From the NCBI RefSeq assembly GCF_003610195.1, contig NZ_RAPO01000004.1, positions 186,001 to 250,000 on the forward strand: a stretch of 64,000 bases of DNA, in the 5' to 3' direction. A model generated the notes under the pieces. The model saw only the letters and a list, made by a program, of their open reading frames with translations, was not told where the DNA came from and did no database searches. The position numbers were made by a program, and so were the translations under genes. Of this stretch, positions 8,231 to 17,292 are shown in pieces. Position 1 is the first letter of the stretch. The number at the start of each line of letters is the position of its first letter. Origin of the DNA: Halopiger aswanensis. GTDB taxonomy: Archaea > Halobacteriota > Halobacteria > Halobacteriales > Natrialbaceae.

Positions 8231-8953
8231 ATGTCACTCGATCAGCCGTCCCGGCGCGCCTTCCTCGCCGGGTCAGTCGTCACGCTCGGTGGTGGCGCAT
8301 ACTACCTCACGCGTTCCGACGAAACCGCGCACGAACTCTCGCCCTCGCTTCACTCGAGCGACGAGACGTCCGCACTGGGGGTCGACCTCGCCGGAAAGCC
8401 GATCGTTGGGTCGCCCGACGCGCCGCTCGAGATCTACTACTGGACGGACTTCCAGTGCCCGTTCTGCGAGCGGTTCGAACGGGGGACGTTTCCCGATCTC
8501 GTTCGGGAGTACGTCGAGCCCGGCGACGTGCGCGTCGTGGTGATTACGGTGCCGTACTTCGGCGCGGACTCGATGACCGCCGCGGTCGCGAGCAAGTGCG
8601 TCTGGGAGCAGGTTCGCGACGACGAGCTCTCCGCCTATTGGGACTGGCACGCGGCGATCTTCGAGGAACAGGGCGAGAAGAATTCGGGGTGGGCGTCGGC
8701 CGAGAACCTCCTCGAGTACACCCGTTCGGTCTCCGGCGTCGACGCGGACGCCCTCGAGTCGTGTCTCGAGGACCGACGGTCGGAACTCGAGGACGAGGTC
8801 GGCGCGGACGCGGACCGAGCGCGTTCGATCGGCGTGACGGGGACGCCGACGTTCGTCGTCTTCGATCCGGAGACCGAAGCCGCCGGCTCGCTCGTCGGCG
8901 CACAGCCGCTGGAACGGTTCGACGAGGCGATCGAACGGATCGAGGACGCGTGA
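8231..8953 (+). CDS. DsbA-like thioredoxin-domain protein, Tat-exported
   Basis: The 240-aa protein has an N-terminal Tat signal (SRRAFLAGSVVTLGGG). A DsbA/BdbD-type domain follows: IYYWTDFQCPFCERF (Cys76 and Cys79), a helical insertion and the cis-Pro loop GVTGTPTFVVFD. It should act outside the membrane as a thiol-disulfide oxidoreductase, either making or isomerising disulfides or keeping metal-site cysteines reduced. It diverges from two membrane proteins with Cys pairs and shares the palindromic operator with them, so these could be its electron donor or acceptor (inference). Confidence 0.88.
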   Translation: MSLDQPSRRAFLAGSVVTLGGGAYYLTRSDETAHELSPSLHSSDETSALGVDLAGKPIVGSPDAPLEIYYWTDFQCPFCERFERGTFPDLVREYVEPGDVRVVVITVPYFGADSMTAAVASKCVWEQVRDDELSAYWDWHAAIFEEQGEKNSGWASAENLLEYTRSVSGVDADALESCLEDRRSELEDEVGADADRARSIGVTGTPTFVVFDPETEAAGSLVGAQPLERFDEAIERIEDA

Positions 8954-9001
8954 TACCGGTCACGATTTATCGTCGATTGGGTGGTACCGCCGTGCAGGAC
9001 G

Positions 9002-9910
9002 ATGGTTCAGCGGATCCCGTTTTCGTTTCGTAGCGCAGGAGTTACGTGTCGCGGGGAGCAGTACGCGCCGGCCGATGCAGCCGACGGCAGCGAGTACCCC
9101 GCCGTCGTGATGGCGCACGGATTCGGCGGCGAACGCTCGTGGCGACTCCCCGCGTTCGCTCGCCGATTCGCCGACCGCGGTATCGCAACGTTCGTCTTCG
9201 ATTATCGCACGTTCGGCGACAGCGACGGTACTCCCCGGAATCTGATCAGCCCGCGGCGCCACCTCGAGGACTGGCGCGCTGCGCTCTCGTCCGTCCGGTC
9301 TCGACCCGACATCGACGACGAGCGAGTCGCGCTCTGGGGGACGTCCTTCAGCGGCGGCCACGCCGTCGCAACCGCTGCTCGCGATCCCGACGTCGCGGCG
9401 GTCGTCGCACAGGTCCCGTTCTCCGACGGACTCGCGACGGCGGGCGACCTGATCCGGCGGGGCGGTCTCTCCTACGCTCGCGGTGCGCTCCTCGGCGCGA
9501 TCACCGATCTCGCGCGGGCAGCGGTCGGTCGCGATCCCCACTACATCCAGCTCGTCGGCGACTCGAACGAGTTCGCCGTATTGAACACGCCCGACGCGAA
9601 GCCCGGGTTCGAGTCGATCGTACCCGCTGACGCGAACGTCCGCAACGAGTGTCCGGGGCGGATCATCGCGACCGTCCCCTTCTATCGTCCGATCACCGCA
9701 GCTACGGACGTCGCCTGTCCGGCGTTCGTCGTCGAGGCGGCGCGAGACACGATCGTCCCGCCGTGGACAGTCGACCGACTCGTTTCGAAACTCGACGACG
9801 TCGAACGACTCAGACTCCCGGTCGGTCACTTCGACGTCTACCGCGGCGACGCGTTCGAACGCGTCATCGATCGCCAGCTCACATTCTTCGAACGGACGCT
9901 GGTCCCCTGA
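9002..9910 (+). CDS. Alpha/beta hydrolase
   Basis: This 302-aa cytoplasmic alpha/beta-hydrolase fold protein has an oxyanion-type VVMAHGFGGER, a nucleophile elbow GTSFSGGH (GxSxG), an acid residue in VVEAARDTIVPP and the catalytic His in LPVGHFDVY. The pattern resembles the YcjY/DLH-like acyl hydrolases. The substrate is unknown. I prefer the ATG at 9002 to an upstream GTG at 8981, because the family core starts shortly after. It follows the DsbA-like gene by 48 bases but may have its own promoter. Confidence 0.82.
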   Translation: MVQRIPFSFRSAGVTCRGEQYAPADAADGSEYPAVVMAHGFGGERSWRLPAFARRFADRGIATFVFDYRTFGDSDGTPRNLISPRRHLEDWRAALSSVRSRPDIDDERVALWGTSFSGGHAVATAARDPDVAAVVAQVPFSDGLATAGDLIRRGGLSYARGALLGAITDLARAAVGRDPHYIQLVGDSNEFAVLNTPDAKPGFESIVPADANVRNECPGRIIATVPFYRPITAATDVACPAFVVEAARDTIVPPWTVDRLVSKLDDVERLRLPVGHFDVYRGDAFERVIDRQLTFFERTLVP

Positions 9911-9979
9911 CGGCGCGGACGCCAGGATCGACCACAGCGAGACGGCCGATCGCTCGACGCGATCGCGGATCGACGTCGA

Positions 9980-11602
9980 TCACCGGTATTCGAACACGCG
10001 AGCCATCCCCCGCTCGAGGTGGTAGACGTTGTGGCAGTGAAAGAGCCAGTCGCCAGGGTTGTCCGCGCGGAAGTCGAACGTCACCCGACCGCCGTGCGGT
10101 TCGACGAGGACGGTGTCCTTGACCGCGTCGCCGACCTGAAAGAAGTGGCCGTGAAGGTGCATCGGGTGGATCGCCGGACTGCGGTTTACCATCCGCACGC
10201 GGACGTGGTCGCCCTCGCTGATCTCGAGGGGATCGGCATCCGGGTACACCTCGCCGTCGATGGTCCACGCGTCGGCGTCGGCGCCGCTCATCATCCCGCC
10301 CGACAGCGTGAGATCGAACGTCCGATCCGGTTCCCCGTCTACGTCCAGCGGTTCGAGTGCCGTCAGGTCGCCGTACTCGAGTTCTCGCCCGTCGAACTCC
10401 GGCCCTTCAGCGGATCCGTTCTCGGACCCGTTCCCGTACCGGAGTCTCGCCTCCGCGGGGTCCTCCTTGCCGACGACTGGTTCCGCAACGACGGCCCATT
10501 CGCCAGGGGAGTCGGCCTCGAGGATCGCGTCGTAGCGCTCGCCCATGCTTATCACGAACGAATCCACCTCGACGGGTTCGACCGGTCGACCGTCGGCGTG
10601 CGTGATTGTCAGCGAGTGGCCGCCGACGCCGACGCGATAGGTCGTGGCGCTGCTCGGGTTAATAAATCGTAGTCGGACGCGCTCGCCCGCTTCGACGTCG
10701 AACACCGGCGGGTCCGACGGAAGGCGGCCGTTGACGAGCAGTCCCTCGTACGGCGGTCGCTGGCTCATCATCTGATTATCCGGCACCATGCCGTCACCGG
10801 GCCCCATCCCATCGCCAGGCCCCATTCCGCTGCCCGGTCCGGAATCGCCATCTGGTCCACCGTCGCCGCTCGGTCCCGTACCGTCGCCGTTCCCGCCCGG
10901 ACCCATTCCGTTACCCGGTCCGCGACCGCCGCCCCGTCCGTCGCCATCGCCGGGGCCCGTCCTGTTTCCGTCTCCCCCTGGTCCGCCGCCGGGCCCCACG
11001 CCGTCACCGTCGCCCGGCGGCGCTTCGGTCGAATCCAGCGTCGGTTCCTCGGCGAGGTAGTCGTCGAGTTGCAGCGCGTACTCGCGGTCGTACTCGACGT
11101 GGGGCGACTCCTCCTCGACGATCAGCGGTCCGTAGAGTCCCCTGTCGAGTTGTAACCCGACGTGGCTGTGGTAGACGTACGTTCCCGCCGGCGACGCCTC
11201 GAACTCGTACTCGAACGTCTCGTCGGTCGAGACGGACTCTTGCGTAACGTCCGGAACGCCGTCCATCGGGTTCGGCACGGGGACGCCGTGCCAGTGGATC
11301 GTCGTCCCCTCGGGTAACCCGTTCTCGAGCGAGACGCGGAGGGTTTCTCCCTCGCTCACCCGGAGCTCCGGCCCGGGGAACTGCTCCTCGTACAGCCACG
11401 TCTCGCGGCTCTCGTCCGCGCCGACGTCGACTTCCCCGCTTGAGGCGGCCAGCGTTTCCTCCTGTGTACCGCCGTCGTCCTCCTGAGCAGGACGCTCGAG
11501 GGTGGCTGATCCGATTCCGCTCGATAGTCCCGCGATCCCGAACAGCGTCGCGCCGGCGCGCAGTGCCCGCCGTCGCGGGACGGTTCGATCGTTCTCGTCC
11601 AT
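9980..11602 (-). CDS. Multicopper oxidase (laccase/CopA-like) with Gly/Pro/Met-rich insert
   Basis: This 540-aa Tat-exported multicopper oxidase has the signal PRRRALRAGATLFG and an acidic linker. The copper sites follow: TIHWHGVPVPN (about 102-111), YVYHSHVGL (about 143-150), HPMHLHGHFF, and HCHNVYHLERGM (about 522-533, T1 Cys with axial Met). Between the first and second cupredoxin domains, residues about 194-281 form a low-complexity stretch of GPG and DGD repeats ending in Met-rich GSGMGPGDGM units. Such Met-rich inserts bind Cu(I) in CueO-type enzymes, so a cuprous oxidase role is plausible. The start at 11602 precedes the RR motif; the longer open frame upstream looks non-coding. Confidence 0.9.
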   Translation of the reverse strand: MDENDRTVPRRRALRAGATLFGIAGLSSGIGSATLERPAQEDDGGTQEETLAASSGEVDVGADESRETWLYEEQFPGPELRVSEGETLRVSLENGLPEGTTIHWHGVPVPNPMDGVPDVTQESVSTDETFEYEFEASPAGTYVYHSHVGLQLDRGLYGPLIVEEESPHVEYDREYALQLDDYLAEEPTLDSTEAPPGDGDGVGPGGGPGGDGNRTGPGDGDGRGGGRGPGNGMGPGGNGDGTGPSGDGGPDGDSGPGSGMGPGDGMGPGDGMVPDNQMMSQRPPYEGLLVNGRLPSDPPVFDVEAGERVRLRFINPSSATTYRVGVGGHSLTITHADGRPVEPVEVDSFVISMGERYDAILEADSPGEWAVVAEPVVGKEDPAEARLRYGNGSENGSAEGPEFDGRELEYGDLTALEPLDVDGEPDRTFDLTLSGGMMSGADADAWTIDGEVYPDADPLEISEGDHVRVRMVNRSPAIHPMHLHGHFFQVGDAVKDTVLVEPHGGRVTFDFRADNPGDWLFHCHNVYHLERGMARVFEYR

Positions 11603-11735
11603 CACAGAATCGCCCACGACTGCCGCGAAAAAGGAGGGGCATGACAGCGCGGGCAGATCTCGACCCGTGTCCGAGAACTGTGATCTCGAGACCTGCCGGA
11701 GACCACGACTGCGTTCGAACAGGCCGTACACGACC

Positions 11736-12296
11736 TCACTCGAGCGTCGCGATCAGCAGAAAGGTCTCCGGGCGGACGGCCCGGTGTTCGATCGCGAACC
11801 CGGCGTCGCGGAGCGCGTCAGCCGCTTCGTCGGCGCTGTAGCGCTCGTCGACCGGCGGCCCATCCTCGCCGGAGCCGGTCGCCGCCCAGTCGACGACGAC
11901 GAAGCGGCCGCCGGGTGCGAGGACCCGTCGGATCTCCGCGAGCGCGTCGTCGCTCGCGAACTCGTGGTAGGTCATCGTCGAAAACGCGGCGTCGACGCCG
12001 TCGTCCTCGAAGGGCAGGTCGCTCACGTCGCTGGTCACGAGGTCGACGTTCTCCGGAACGCCCTTCTCGCGGTAGTACTCGTGCATCTCCTCCTGGACGT
12101 CGACCGCGTAGACCGTGCCGGCGTTGGGCGCGACGTCGTCGGTGAAGAAGCCGGTCCCGCTGCCGAGGTCGGCGACGGTGTCGGCCGGCGAAGGCGAGAG
12201 CGCCCACAGCAGTTCCTCGGCCGAGACGAACCGGTATCGCCGTCCGGCTTCCTCCAGTTTGTCCGCTCGGGACGCGTCGAAGGTATGGTAGCCCAT
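11736..12296 (-). CDS. Class I SAM-dependent methyltransferase
   Basis: The 186-aa protein has motif I VADLGSGTGFFTDDVAP, motif II VYAVDVQEEM, motif III-like TSDVSDLPF and the post-motif RRVLAPGGRFVVVDW, the pattern of UbiE/ArsM-like small-molecule methyltransferases. The substrate is not evident. It starts two bases after the stop of the DUF302 gene, so they form an operon. The multicopper oxidase follows in the same direction after 133 bases. Confidence 0.87.
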   Translation of the reverse strand: MGYHTFDASRADKLEEAGRRYRFVSAEELLWALSPSPADTVADLGSGTGFFTDDVAPNAGTVYAVDVQEEMHEYYREKGVPENVDLVTSDVSDLPFEDDGVDAAFSTMTYHEFASDDALAEIRRVLAPGGRFVVVDWAATGSGEDGPPVDERYSADEAADALRDAGFAIEHRAVRPETFLLIATLE

Positions 12297-12298
12297 GG

Positions 12299-12736
12299 TT
12301 ACAGTTCCTCGAAGGCTTCATCGACGAGTTCGCCGGTCTCCGCGACGATGTCCGCCATCTCATCGTCGTCGGGGGCCATCCCCACGAGACGCGCGATCCG
12401 CATGATCGAAACGTGGTAGACGCGCTGTCGACCCGGCTCCTCCTCCCAGATGACGACGTTACACGGGAACAGCGCGCCGAGTTTTCCGTCGGTGACCTCG
12501 AGCGCCCGGTCGGCCACCGCGGGGTTACACGCGCCGAGGACGTAGTAGGGATCGCGGTCGGCGCCGACCTTCTCGTTGAGCAACTCGGAGGGCGAAAACT
12601 CGACCGGAACGCCGAAGCCGGCGTCGGTGAACACCTCGCGTACGCGTTCGATCGCCTCCTCGTGGTCCATCTCGAGGACGGTCTGCGTTTGACCGATGTC
12701 GTCCGGGTCTAGTTGCGCGGGATCGATCGGAAGCAT
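12299..12736 (-). CDS. DUF302-domain protein
   Basis: The 145-aa protein has the DUF302 layout: a helix with KxxL-like EAIERVREVFTDAGFGVPVEF, then YYVLGACNPAVADRAL and LFPCNVVIWEE. Two conserved cysteines (in GACNP and FPCN) are visible. The function is unknown. In bacteria, DUF302 proteins often occur beside copper or sulfur genes. It is the first gene of an operon with the methyltransferase. Confidence 0.85.
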   Translation of the reverse strand: MLPIDPAQLDPDDIGQTQTVLEMDHEEAIERVREVFTDAGFGVPVEFSPSELLNEKVGADRDPYYVLGACNPAVADRALEVTDGKLGALFPCNVVIWEEEPGRQRVYHVSIMRIARLVGMAPDDDEMADIVAETGELVDEAFEEL

Positions 12737-12853
12737 TGTTCGTGTAGAGTATTGGGCCGTATACGAAAGTCAGTTCCGGATCTCGACGTCGCCATTTCGC
12801 CGGCCCGGAAAATCGACCGAATACATATCCGTCTCGTTTGCGGAGACTTCCCT

Positions 12854-13066
12854 ATGGATTCGGACGCTGCGTCCCGGCGGACGCTCCTCAGCGTTGCAGG
12901 TATCGCGAGCCTCTGTTGTGTCGGACCCGGCGCCGCTGCCGTTACCGGCGGCACCACCGTCGGGTTGGTCGCCGGGCTCGTACAGGGACTCGTCGTGTTC
13001 GTCGTTCTCGGTGCCGTCGCGTTGCTGTTCCGACGACGGTCCGACTGCTCGTCCTGCGATACCTAA
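12854..13066 (+). CDS. Small two-helix membrane protein, MerT-like N-terminal motif
   Basis: The 70-aa protein starts with a polar RR-containing segment, then LLSVAGIASLCCVGPGAAAV, a second hydrophobic helix and a C-terminal CSSC. The vicinal CC-V-GP in the first helix resembles the mercury transporters MerT/MerF (ACCVGP), and the terminal CxxC could pass the metal on. The frame is open upstream to 12713, but the ATG at 12854 follows a TATA-like ATACATATCC by about 25 bases. Metal transport is inference; the protein is too short to rank with confidence. Confidence 0.65.
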   Translation: MDSDAASRRTLLSVAGIASLCCVGPGAAAVTGGTTVGLVAGLVQGLVVFVVLGAVALLFRRRSDCSSCDT

Positions 13067-13183
13067 CCGCATTCGATAGACGGCACCACGAGCGGTTGTT
13101 CCGCTGGTCTCGACGGTCGTAACGTCGATTTCGAAATCGGTTTGCGACCGGGAGCGAACGAATCCGACCACGGCTGCGACGCG

Positions 13184-13963
13184 TCATCCGGTTTCCGCGT
13201 CCGTTCCGTCACCGTCGAGGTCGCGCGCGTGCCACGCCGCCGCCGTCCGGGCGAGCGCGGCCGTCGCCGCGAACACGCCGTCTCCGTCGGCGTCCGCAAC
13301 AGCCTCGTGGAACGAATCGAGCCAGCCCAGCTGCGTCAACGTCTCGTCCTGAAGGCGCTCGAACCGTTCGGCGGCGTCTTCGTCACCGCGGTCACGCCGC
13401 AGCGCCGCCGCGCGGGTCGTCGCCGCGAGGAACTCGAGTTGCGCCGCGACGTGGTCGGGGAAGTCGCCGCGCTCCGGACGGAATCCGGCCCGGTCGTACA
13501 GCGACGCCATCGCCGCGGCCGGATCGCCGAGCAACTCGCCCGCCGCGCCCTCGTCGTGAAACGGCGAGTCGGACTCGAACGATTCCGACGGCCGATCCCG
13601 GTGTGCGGAAGCGATCGGCGGGACGTACCGCGGCCCCGGGACGACGAACAGATTGTCGTAGGCGATCGACAGTGCGTCCGCATCGACTGCCGTGCGTCCG
13701 AGCGCGTCCGGTTCGGAGCCGATCGGTAGCGTCGCCGCGACGTCGACTAGCGCACCGTCCTCGATCGCCGTCGCGAGAACGTCGACCTCGCCGTCGAACG
13801 CAGCTGCGAGCAGTTCGTACAGGGTGGCTCGAGCGTCCGCGATGCCCCCGGGCTCGAGTGCTGGTCCGGAGTCTGACGCGGATTCGGAGTCGGGGTCGAC
13901 GCCGCACGGCGCTGCGGCTTCCGCGTCGCCCGTGCGCTCCGAGTTCGAATCTGTCGGTGTCAT
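13184..13963 (-). CDS. TorD/DmsD-family molybdoenzyme chaperone
   Basis: The 259-aa, mostly helical acidic protein carries the TorD signature YDNLFVVPGPRYVPPIASAHRD and, further on, DFPDHVAAQLEFLAATT. These chaperones bind the Tat signal of the catalytic molybdoenzyme and help to insert the cofactor. Its ATG overlaps the stop codon of the catalytic subunit (13960-13963), making it the last gene of a four-gene operon. An N-terminal extension of about 40 acidic residues is haloarchaeal in style. Confidence 0.87.
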   Translation of the reverse strand: MTPTDSNSERTGDAEAAAPCGVDPDSESASDSGPALEPGGIADARATLYELLAAAFDGEVDVLATAIEDGALVDVAATLPIGSEPDALGRTAVDADALSIAYDNLFVVPGPRYVPPIASAHRDRPSESFESDSPFHDEGAAGELLGDPAAAMASLYDRAGFRPERGDFPDHVAAQLEFLAATTRAAALRRDRGDEDAAERFERLQDETLTQLGWLDSFHEAVADADGDGVFAATAALARTAAAWHARDLDGDGTDAETG

Positions 13964-16900
13964 CGATCGCTCACCCGTTCGATCTCGACGTAGGCGGCGA
14001 ACTGCGCGTTGCTGCCGCCGACGGGGTCGCTCAGACCGACGTCGCCGAGTTCGGAATCGAGGGGCTGGACGTGGTTGACCGCGAAGCCGGCGTCGCGGCC
14101 CGTCGCGTAGCCGCCCGTGTCCTCGCCCGGCGTGTCGAACGCGTGGTCGGCGTGGCCGTACCGCTCGGTCGCACCCGTCCGGCGCTCGCCGTCGATAGTG
14201 GTGTCGGTCGCACCACCGCCGGCGCGGCCGAATCCCCAGGCGGCGCCGACTACGCCGGGGCGGATCCCGCCGGTGACGCGAGCGGTCGCCTGGACGGTGC
14301 GGCGGCCGGCGTCGATCCGAATCAGATCGCCGTTCTCGATGCCGCGTTCGGCGGCATCTCGAGGGTTGATCCACACGGCGTTTCCGGGCTCGGTCTCGCG
14401 GAGCCACGCCGAACCGGTCGTCCGGTGCATCCCCTGTGTCCGGGGCTTCCAGTTCGTCAGCTGGAGCGGCCGGTCGTGGTCCGGCTCGCCGTCGCTCGTC
14501 ACCGGGACCTGCACCTCGCCGTCGAAGTGGACGACGTCCTCGACGCGGGGCAGTGGATCGAACCGCTCGCCGTCGTAGGCGTGTTTCCCGTTCGGGGCGA
14601 CTTCGTCGTAGAAGTTCACCCGACTCGCGAGTTTGTACCGCATGTGATCGCCGTCGTAGGCGTTCGTGTCCGGGTGCCGGCCCGCGTAATCGTAGTCGTG
14701 GCCCCGCTCGGCGAAGGTCTCCGCGTAGTCGTCGATCGGCTCCTCGAACCGGCCGCCCCGGTTGAGGACGGTCACGGCCTTGCGCCACTCCTCGTCGGTC
14801 ACCGCGCCGCGCCAGTTCTCGAGGTCGAACTGCTCGCCGAGGCCCTTTTCGTGGGCCTCTCGGAACAATTCGAGTTCCTCGTCGTCGGCGTCTGGGACGG
14901 GGTCGCGGTCGTAGGCGATGTTCGTCGCGAGCTTGACGTAGAAGTCCTCGGCGGTGTCCAGCGGCCACAGGTCGCCGTCGGCGTCGGGGATCGCGTCTTC
15001 ACCGACGCCCGGCAGGTCCAGTTCCGTCCAGATGTCGATCAGCACCTCCTCGAACGGCCGCGCGTCGGGAACGACGCTGATCGTCGGCTGACTGATCTTC
15101 TCGTCGGCCAGGCGCTTGTTCGGGTAGGTGCCGAAGTTCTCCCAGCGCTCGAGGTAGGTCGGCTCGGGGAGGACGTAATCGGCGTAGCGGCTGGTCTCCC
15201 CGAGGACGGTATCGGAAGCGACGATCAGTCCGATGGCGTCCTCGTCTTTCAGCACGTCGGGGATCGTGTCCCCGCCGGCCGCGGACATGACGTGGTTGTT
15301 CGAGTACGGGCGGATGAACAGCGCCTCGACGCCGTACGGGTACTCGTCGTCGGCGCTGGCGTAGAGTTCCTGGGTCGCCATCGGCGGTGCGACCGGGAAC
15401 CACGGCCGTTTGGCCGGATAGCCGTCGTCGCGCTCGAACAGCGACGTGTCCTCGTAGTTGACGCCACCTCGGAGCAGCGGAATCCCCCACGGTTCGTGAC
15501 CGTCGGGGACCGCGCCGAGTTCGTACCGGCCGCTCATCGTCTCGTAGCCCGCGTAGGGGGTGATCTGCCCGCCCTTCCAGTCGAAGTTGCCGATCAGGTG
15601 CTGCAGCGTCGATATCGCCCGCGTGGCGTAGAAGCCGTTCGTGTGTTTGGCCGGGCCGCGGTAGGCCATGATCGCCGCGCGCTTGCCGTGGCTCGTGAAC
15701 TCGTCGGCGAGCCGATCGATCGTCTCGACGTCGACGCCGGCCATCTCGGCGTACTCCGCGAGGTCGTGCTCGAAGACCCGTTCGCGATACAGCGTCCAGA
15801 CGCTCTTGACCGACTGTCCGTCGACGGTGGTATCGACCTCGAGCGTGCCCTCCGTGACGTCGCTCGCGGGGCCCAATTCGCCGGTTTCGGCGTCGACGGC
15901 GACGAACGACTCGGGGTCGTCGGCCTCGAGGCCCAGATCCGACGCCCGCGCTTTGGGACGCTCCTCGTCGTCGACGAGCACGAGGTGGGTCGCGTCGCTC
16001 CAGGTCGGTTCGTCGTCGTCCGCCGCGGCGTCCTCGCCGGGGTTGCGGAGGTACGTCTCGTCGTAGCGTTCGTGCTCGATGATCCAGCGGGCCATCCCGA
16101 GCGCGAGCGCGGCGTCGGCGCCGGGTTTGACCGGGACCCACTCGTCGGCCTTTTCGGCGGTCTTCGAGAGGCGAGGGTCGACGACGTCCATCCGCATGCC
16201 GTCCTCGATCGCGTTCGTCAGTTTCGGGGCGAGCCACGTCGGTCCCTTGTTCGCGACCATCGGGTTGGTGCCCCAGACCAGCAGGTACTCGCAGTTCTCG
16301 ATATCGGGGTACTGGCGTTTCTTCTGCCCGTCGTGCGAGCGGTTGAAGCCCATGACGCCCGAGAGGCCGCAAACGCCCGCGTGGTGGATGCTGTTGATCG
16401 AGCCCAGCCCCTGGTGCCAGAGCCGATTCCGGATGAAGTTTCGCCGGAAGCCGCCGACGTCGACGATCTGGTTGGCCTTCGGCCCGAGGTCGGGATGGTC
16501 GGTATCGATCAGGACGTCCTCGTATCGCTCGTCGAACTCAGCACGGCTCAACTCGCCCTCTTGGACGGCCTCCCAGTCGTCCATCACCTCGTCTTCGGGC
16601 GCGTACGCCCACATATTTCGAAGGCCGTCGTGGCCGAGTTCGTCGTCGCCCTCGACGATTTCCTCGATAGCCTGCTCCCAGGAGATGGTCTTCCACTCGT
16701 CGCTGCCCCGCGGACCGACGCGTTTCATCGGCTTGCGCAGCCGGTAGGTGTCGAAAGCCGTCTGGATGCCGGCCTGACCCTTCAGGCAGATGCGCCCGCC
16801 TGAGAGCGACCACTTGCTCACGTCGACGTCGCCGGTTCCCTCGAGATCGCCGGTCGCGACGTCCTCGGGATCGCTCCCGTAGGGGACCTGCGCGTTCGGC

Positions 16901-17292
16901 TGCGTGTTGAGAAACGAGTACGGGTTGCCCGCGAGCTTGCGCACGAGCGAACTGTACTCGCCGGTCCCGCTCTCGTCGGCCAGGCGAACCTTGATCGGGC
17001 AGAACGTGTTGCACTGCCCGCAGGTCGTGTAGAGGACGTCCGAACCCTCGTAGTCGCCGTACTCGGTCCCGACGCCGTGGCCGTCGTCGCCGAACCAGTC
17101 GCCGGTCTCGAGGACGGTGCTCCCGAGGCCGCCGGACAGCGAGAGCGCGCCGATGCCGCCGACCGCCTTGACGAAGTCGCGGCGTTCGATGCCGTCGTCG
17201 GTACGCTCGGGGTGGGGGCCGGATTCGGTCTCGCTCGATTCTGCATCCGTCGTCGTCTCGGTCGTCGTGTTCGAATCAGTCGTATCAGTCAT
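13960..17292 (-). CDS. Molybdopterin oxidoreductase catalytic subunit (TtrA/PsrA/ArrA-like)
   Basis: The 1110-aa protein of the DMSO-reductase superfamily starts with an atypical Tat signal (IERRDFVKAVGGIGALSL). It has the [4Fe-4S] motif TTCGQCNTFCPIKV (Cys91, 94, 98) with a fourth Cys at 169 (GGRICLKGQ), a possible Mo-ligating Cys308 in HHAGVCGLSG, VWGTNPMVANKG, and C-terminal pterin-binding LTNWKPRTQGMH. The length and the Cys-type ligand fit the tetrathionate/polysulfide/arsenate reductase branch better than Ser-ligated DMSO reductase, but the substrate is not decided. It overlaps the NrfD gene by 8 bases. The start at 17292 is chosen by the Tat motif. Confidence 0.88.
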   Translation of the reverse strand: MTDTTDSNTTTETTTDAESSETESGPHPERTDDGIERRDFVKAVGGIGALSLSGGLGSTVLETGDWFGDDGHGVGTEYGDYEGSDVLYTTCGQCNTFCPIKVRLADESGTGEYSSLVRKLAGNPYSFLNTQPNAQVPYGSDPEDVATGDLEGTGDVDVSKWSLSGGRICLKGQAGIQTAFDTYRLRKPMKRVGPRGSDEWKTISWEQAIEEIVEGDDELGHDGLRNMWAYAPEDEVMDDWEAVQEGELSRAEFDERYEDVLIDTDHPDLGPKANQIVDVGGFRRNFIRNRLWHQGLGSINSIHHAGVCGLSGVMGFNRSHDGQKKRQYPDIENCEYLLVWGTNPMVANKGPTWLAPKLTNAIEDGMRMDVVDPRLSKTAEKADEWVPVKPGADAALALGMARWIIEHERYDETYLRNPGEDAAADDDEPTWSDATHLVLVDDEERPKARASDLGLEADDPESFVAVDAETGELGPASDVTEGTLEVDTTVDGQSVKSVWTLYRERVFEHDLAEYAEMAGVDVETIDRLADEFTSHGKRAAIMAYRGPAKHTNGFYATRAISTLQHLIGNFDWKGGQITPYAGYETMSGRYELGAVPDGHEPWGIPLLRGGVNYEDTSLFERDDGYPAKRPWFPVAPPMATQELYASADDEYPYGVEALFIRPYSNNHVMSAAGGDTIPDVLKDEDAIGLIVASDTVLGETSRYADYVLPEPTYLERWENFGTYPNKRLADEKISQPTISVVPDARPFEEVLIDIWTELDLPGVGEDAIPDADGDLWPLDTAEDFYVKLATNIAYDRDPVPDADDEELELFREAHEKGLGEQFDLENWRGAVTDEEWRKAVTVLNRGGRFEEPIDDYAETFAERGHDYDYAGRHPDTNAYDGDHMRYKLASRVNFYDEVAPNGKHAYDGERFDPLPRVEDVVHFDGEVQVPVTSDGEPDHDRPLQLTNWKPRTQGMHRTTGSAWLRETEPGNAVWINPRDAAERGIENGDLIRIDAGRRTVQATARVTGGIRPGVVGAAWGFGRAGGGATDTTIDGERRTGATERYGHADHAFDTPGEDTGGYATGRDAGFAVNHVQPLDSELGDVGLSDPVGGSNAQFAAYVEIERVSDR

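Noticed and set aside
10788-11060. Proline-rich plus-strand ORF
   Set aside because: Complement of the Gly/Pro-rich insert in the multicopper oxidase gene.
13603-16803. Plus-strand open frame of 1066 codons
   Set aside because: It is antisense to the molybdopterin catalytic subunit, whose motifs are clear. Such long shadows arise from GC-rich codon bias.
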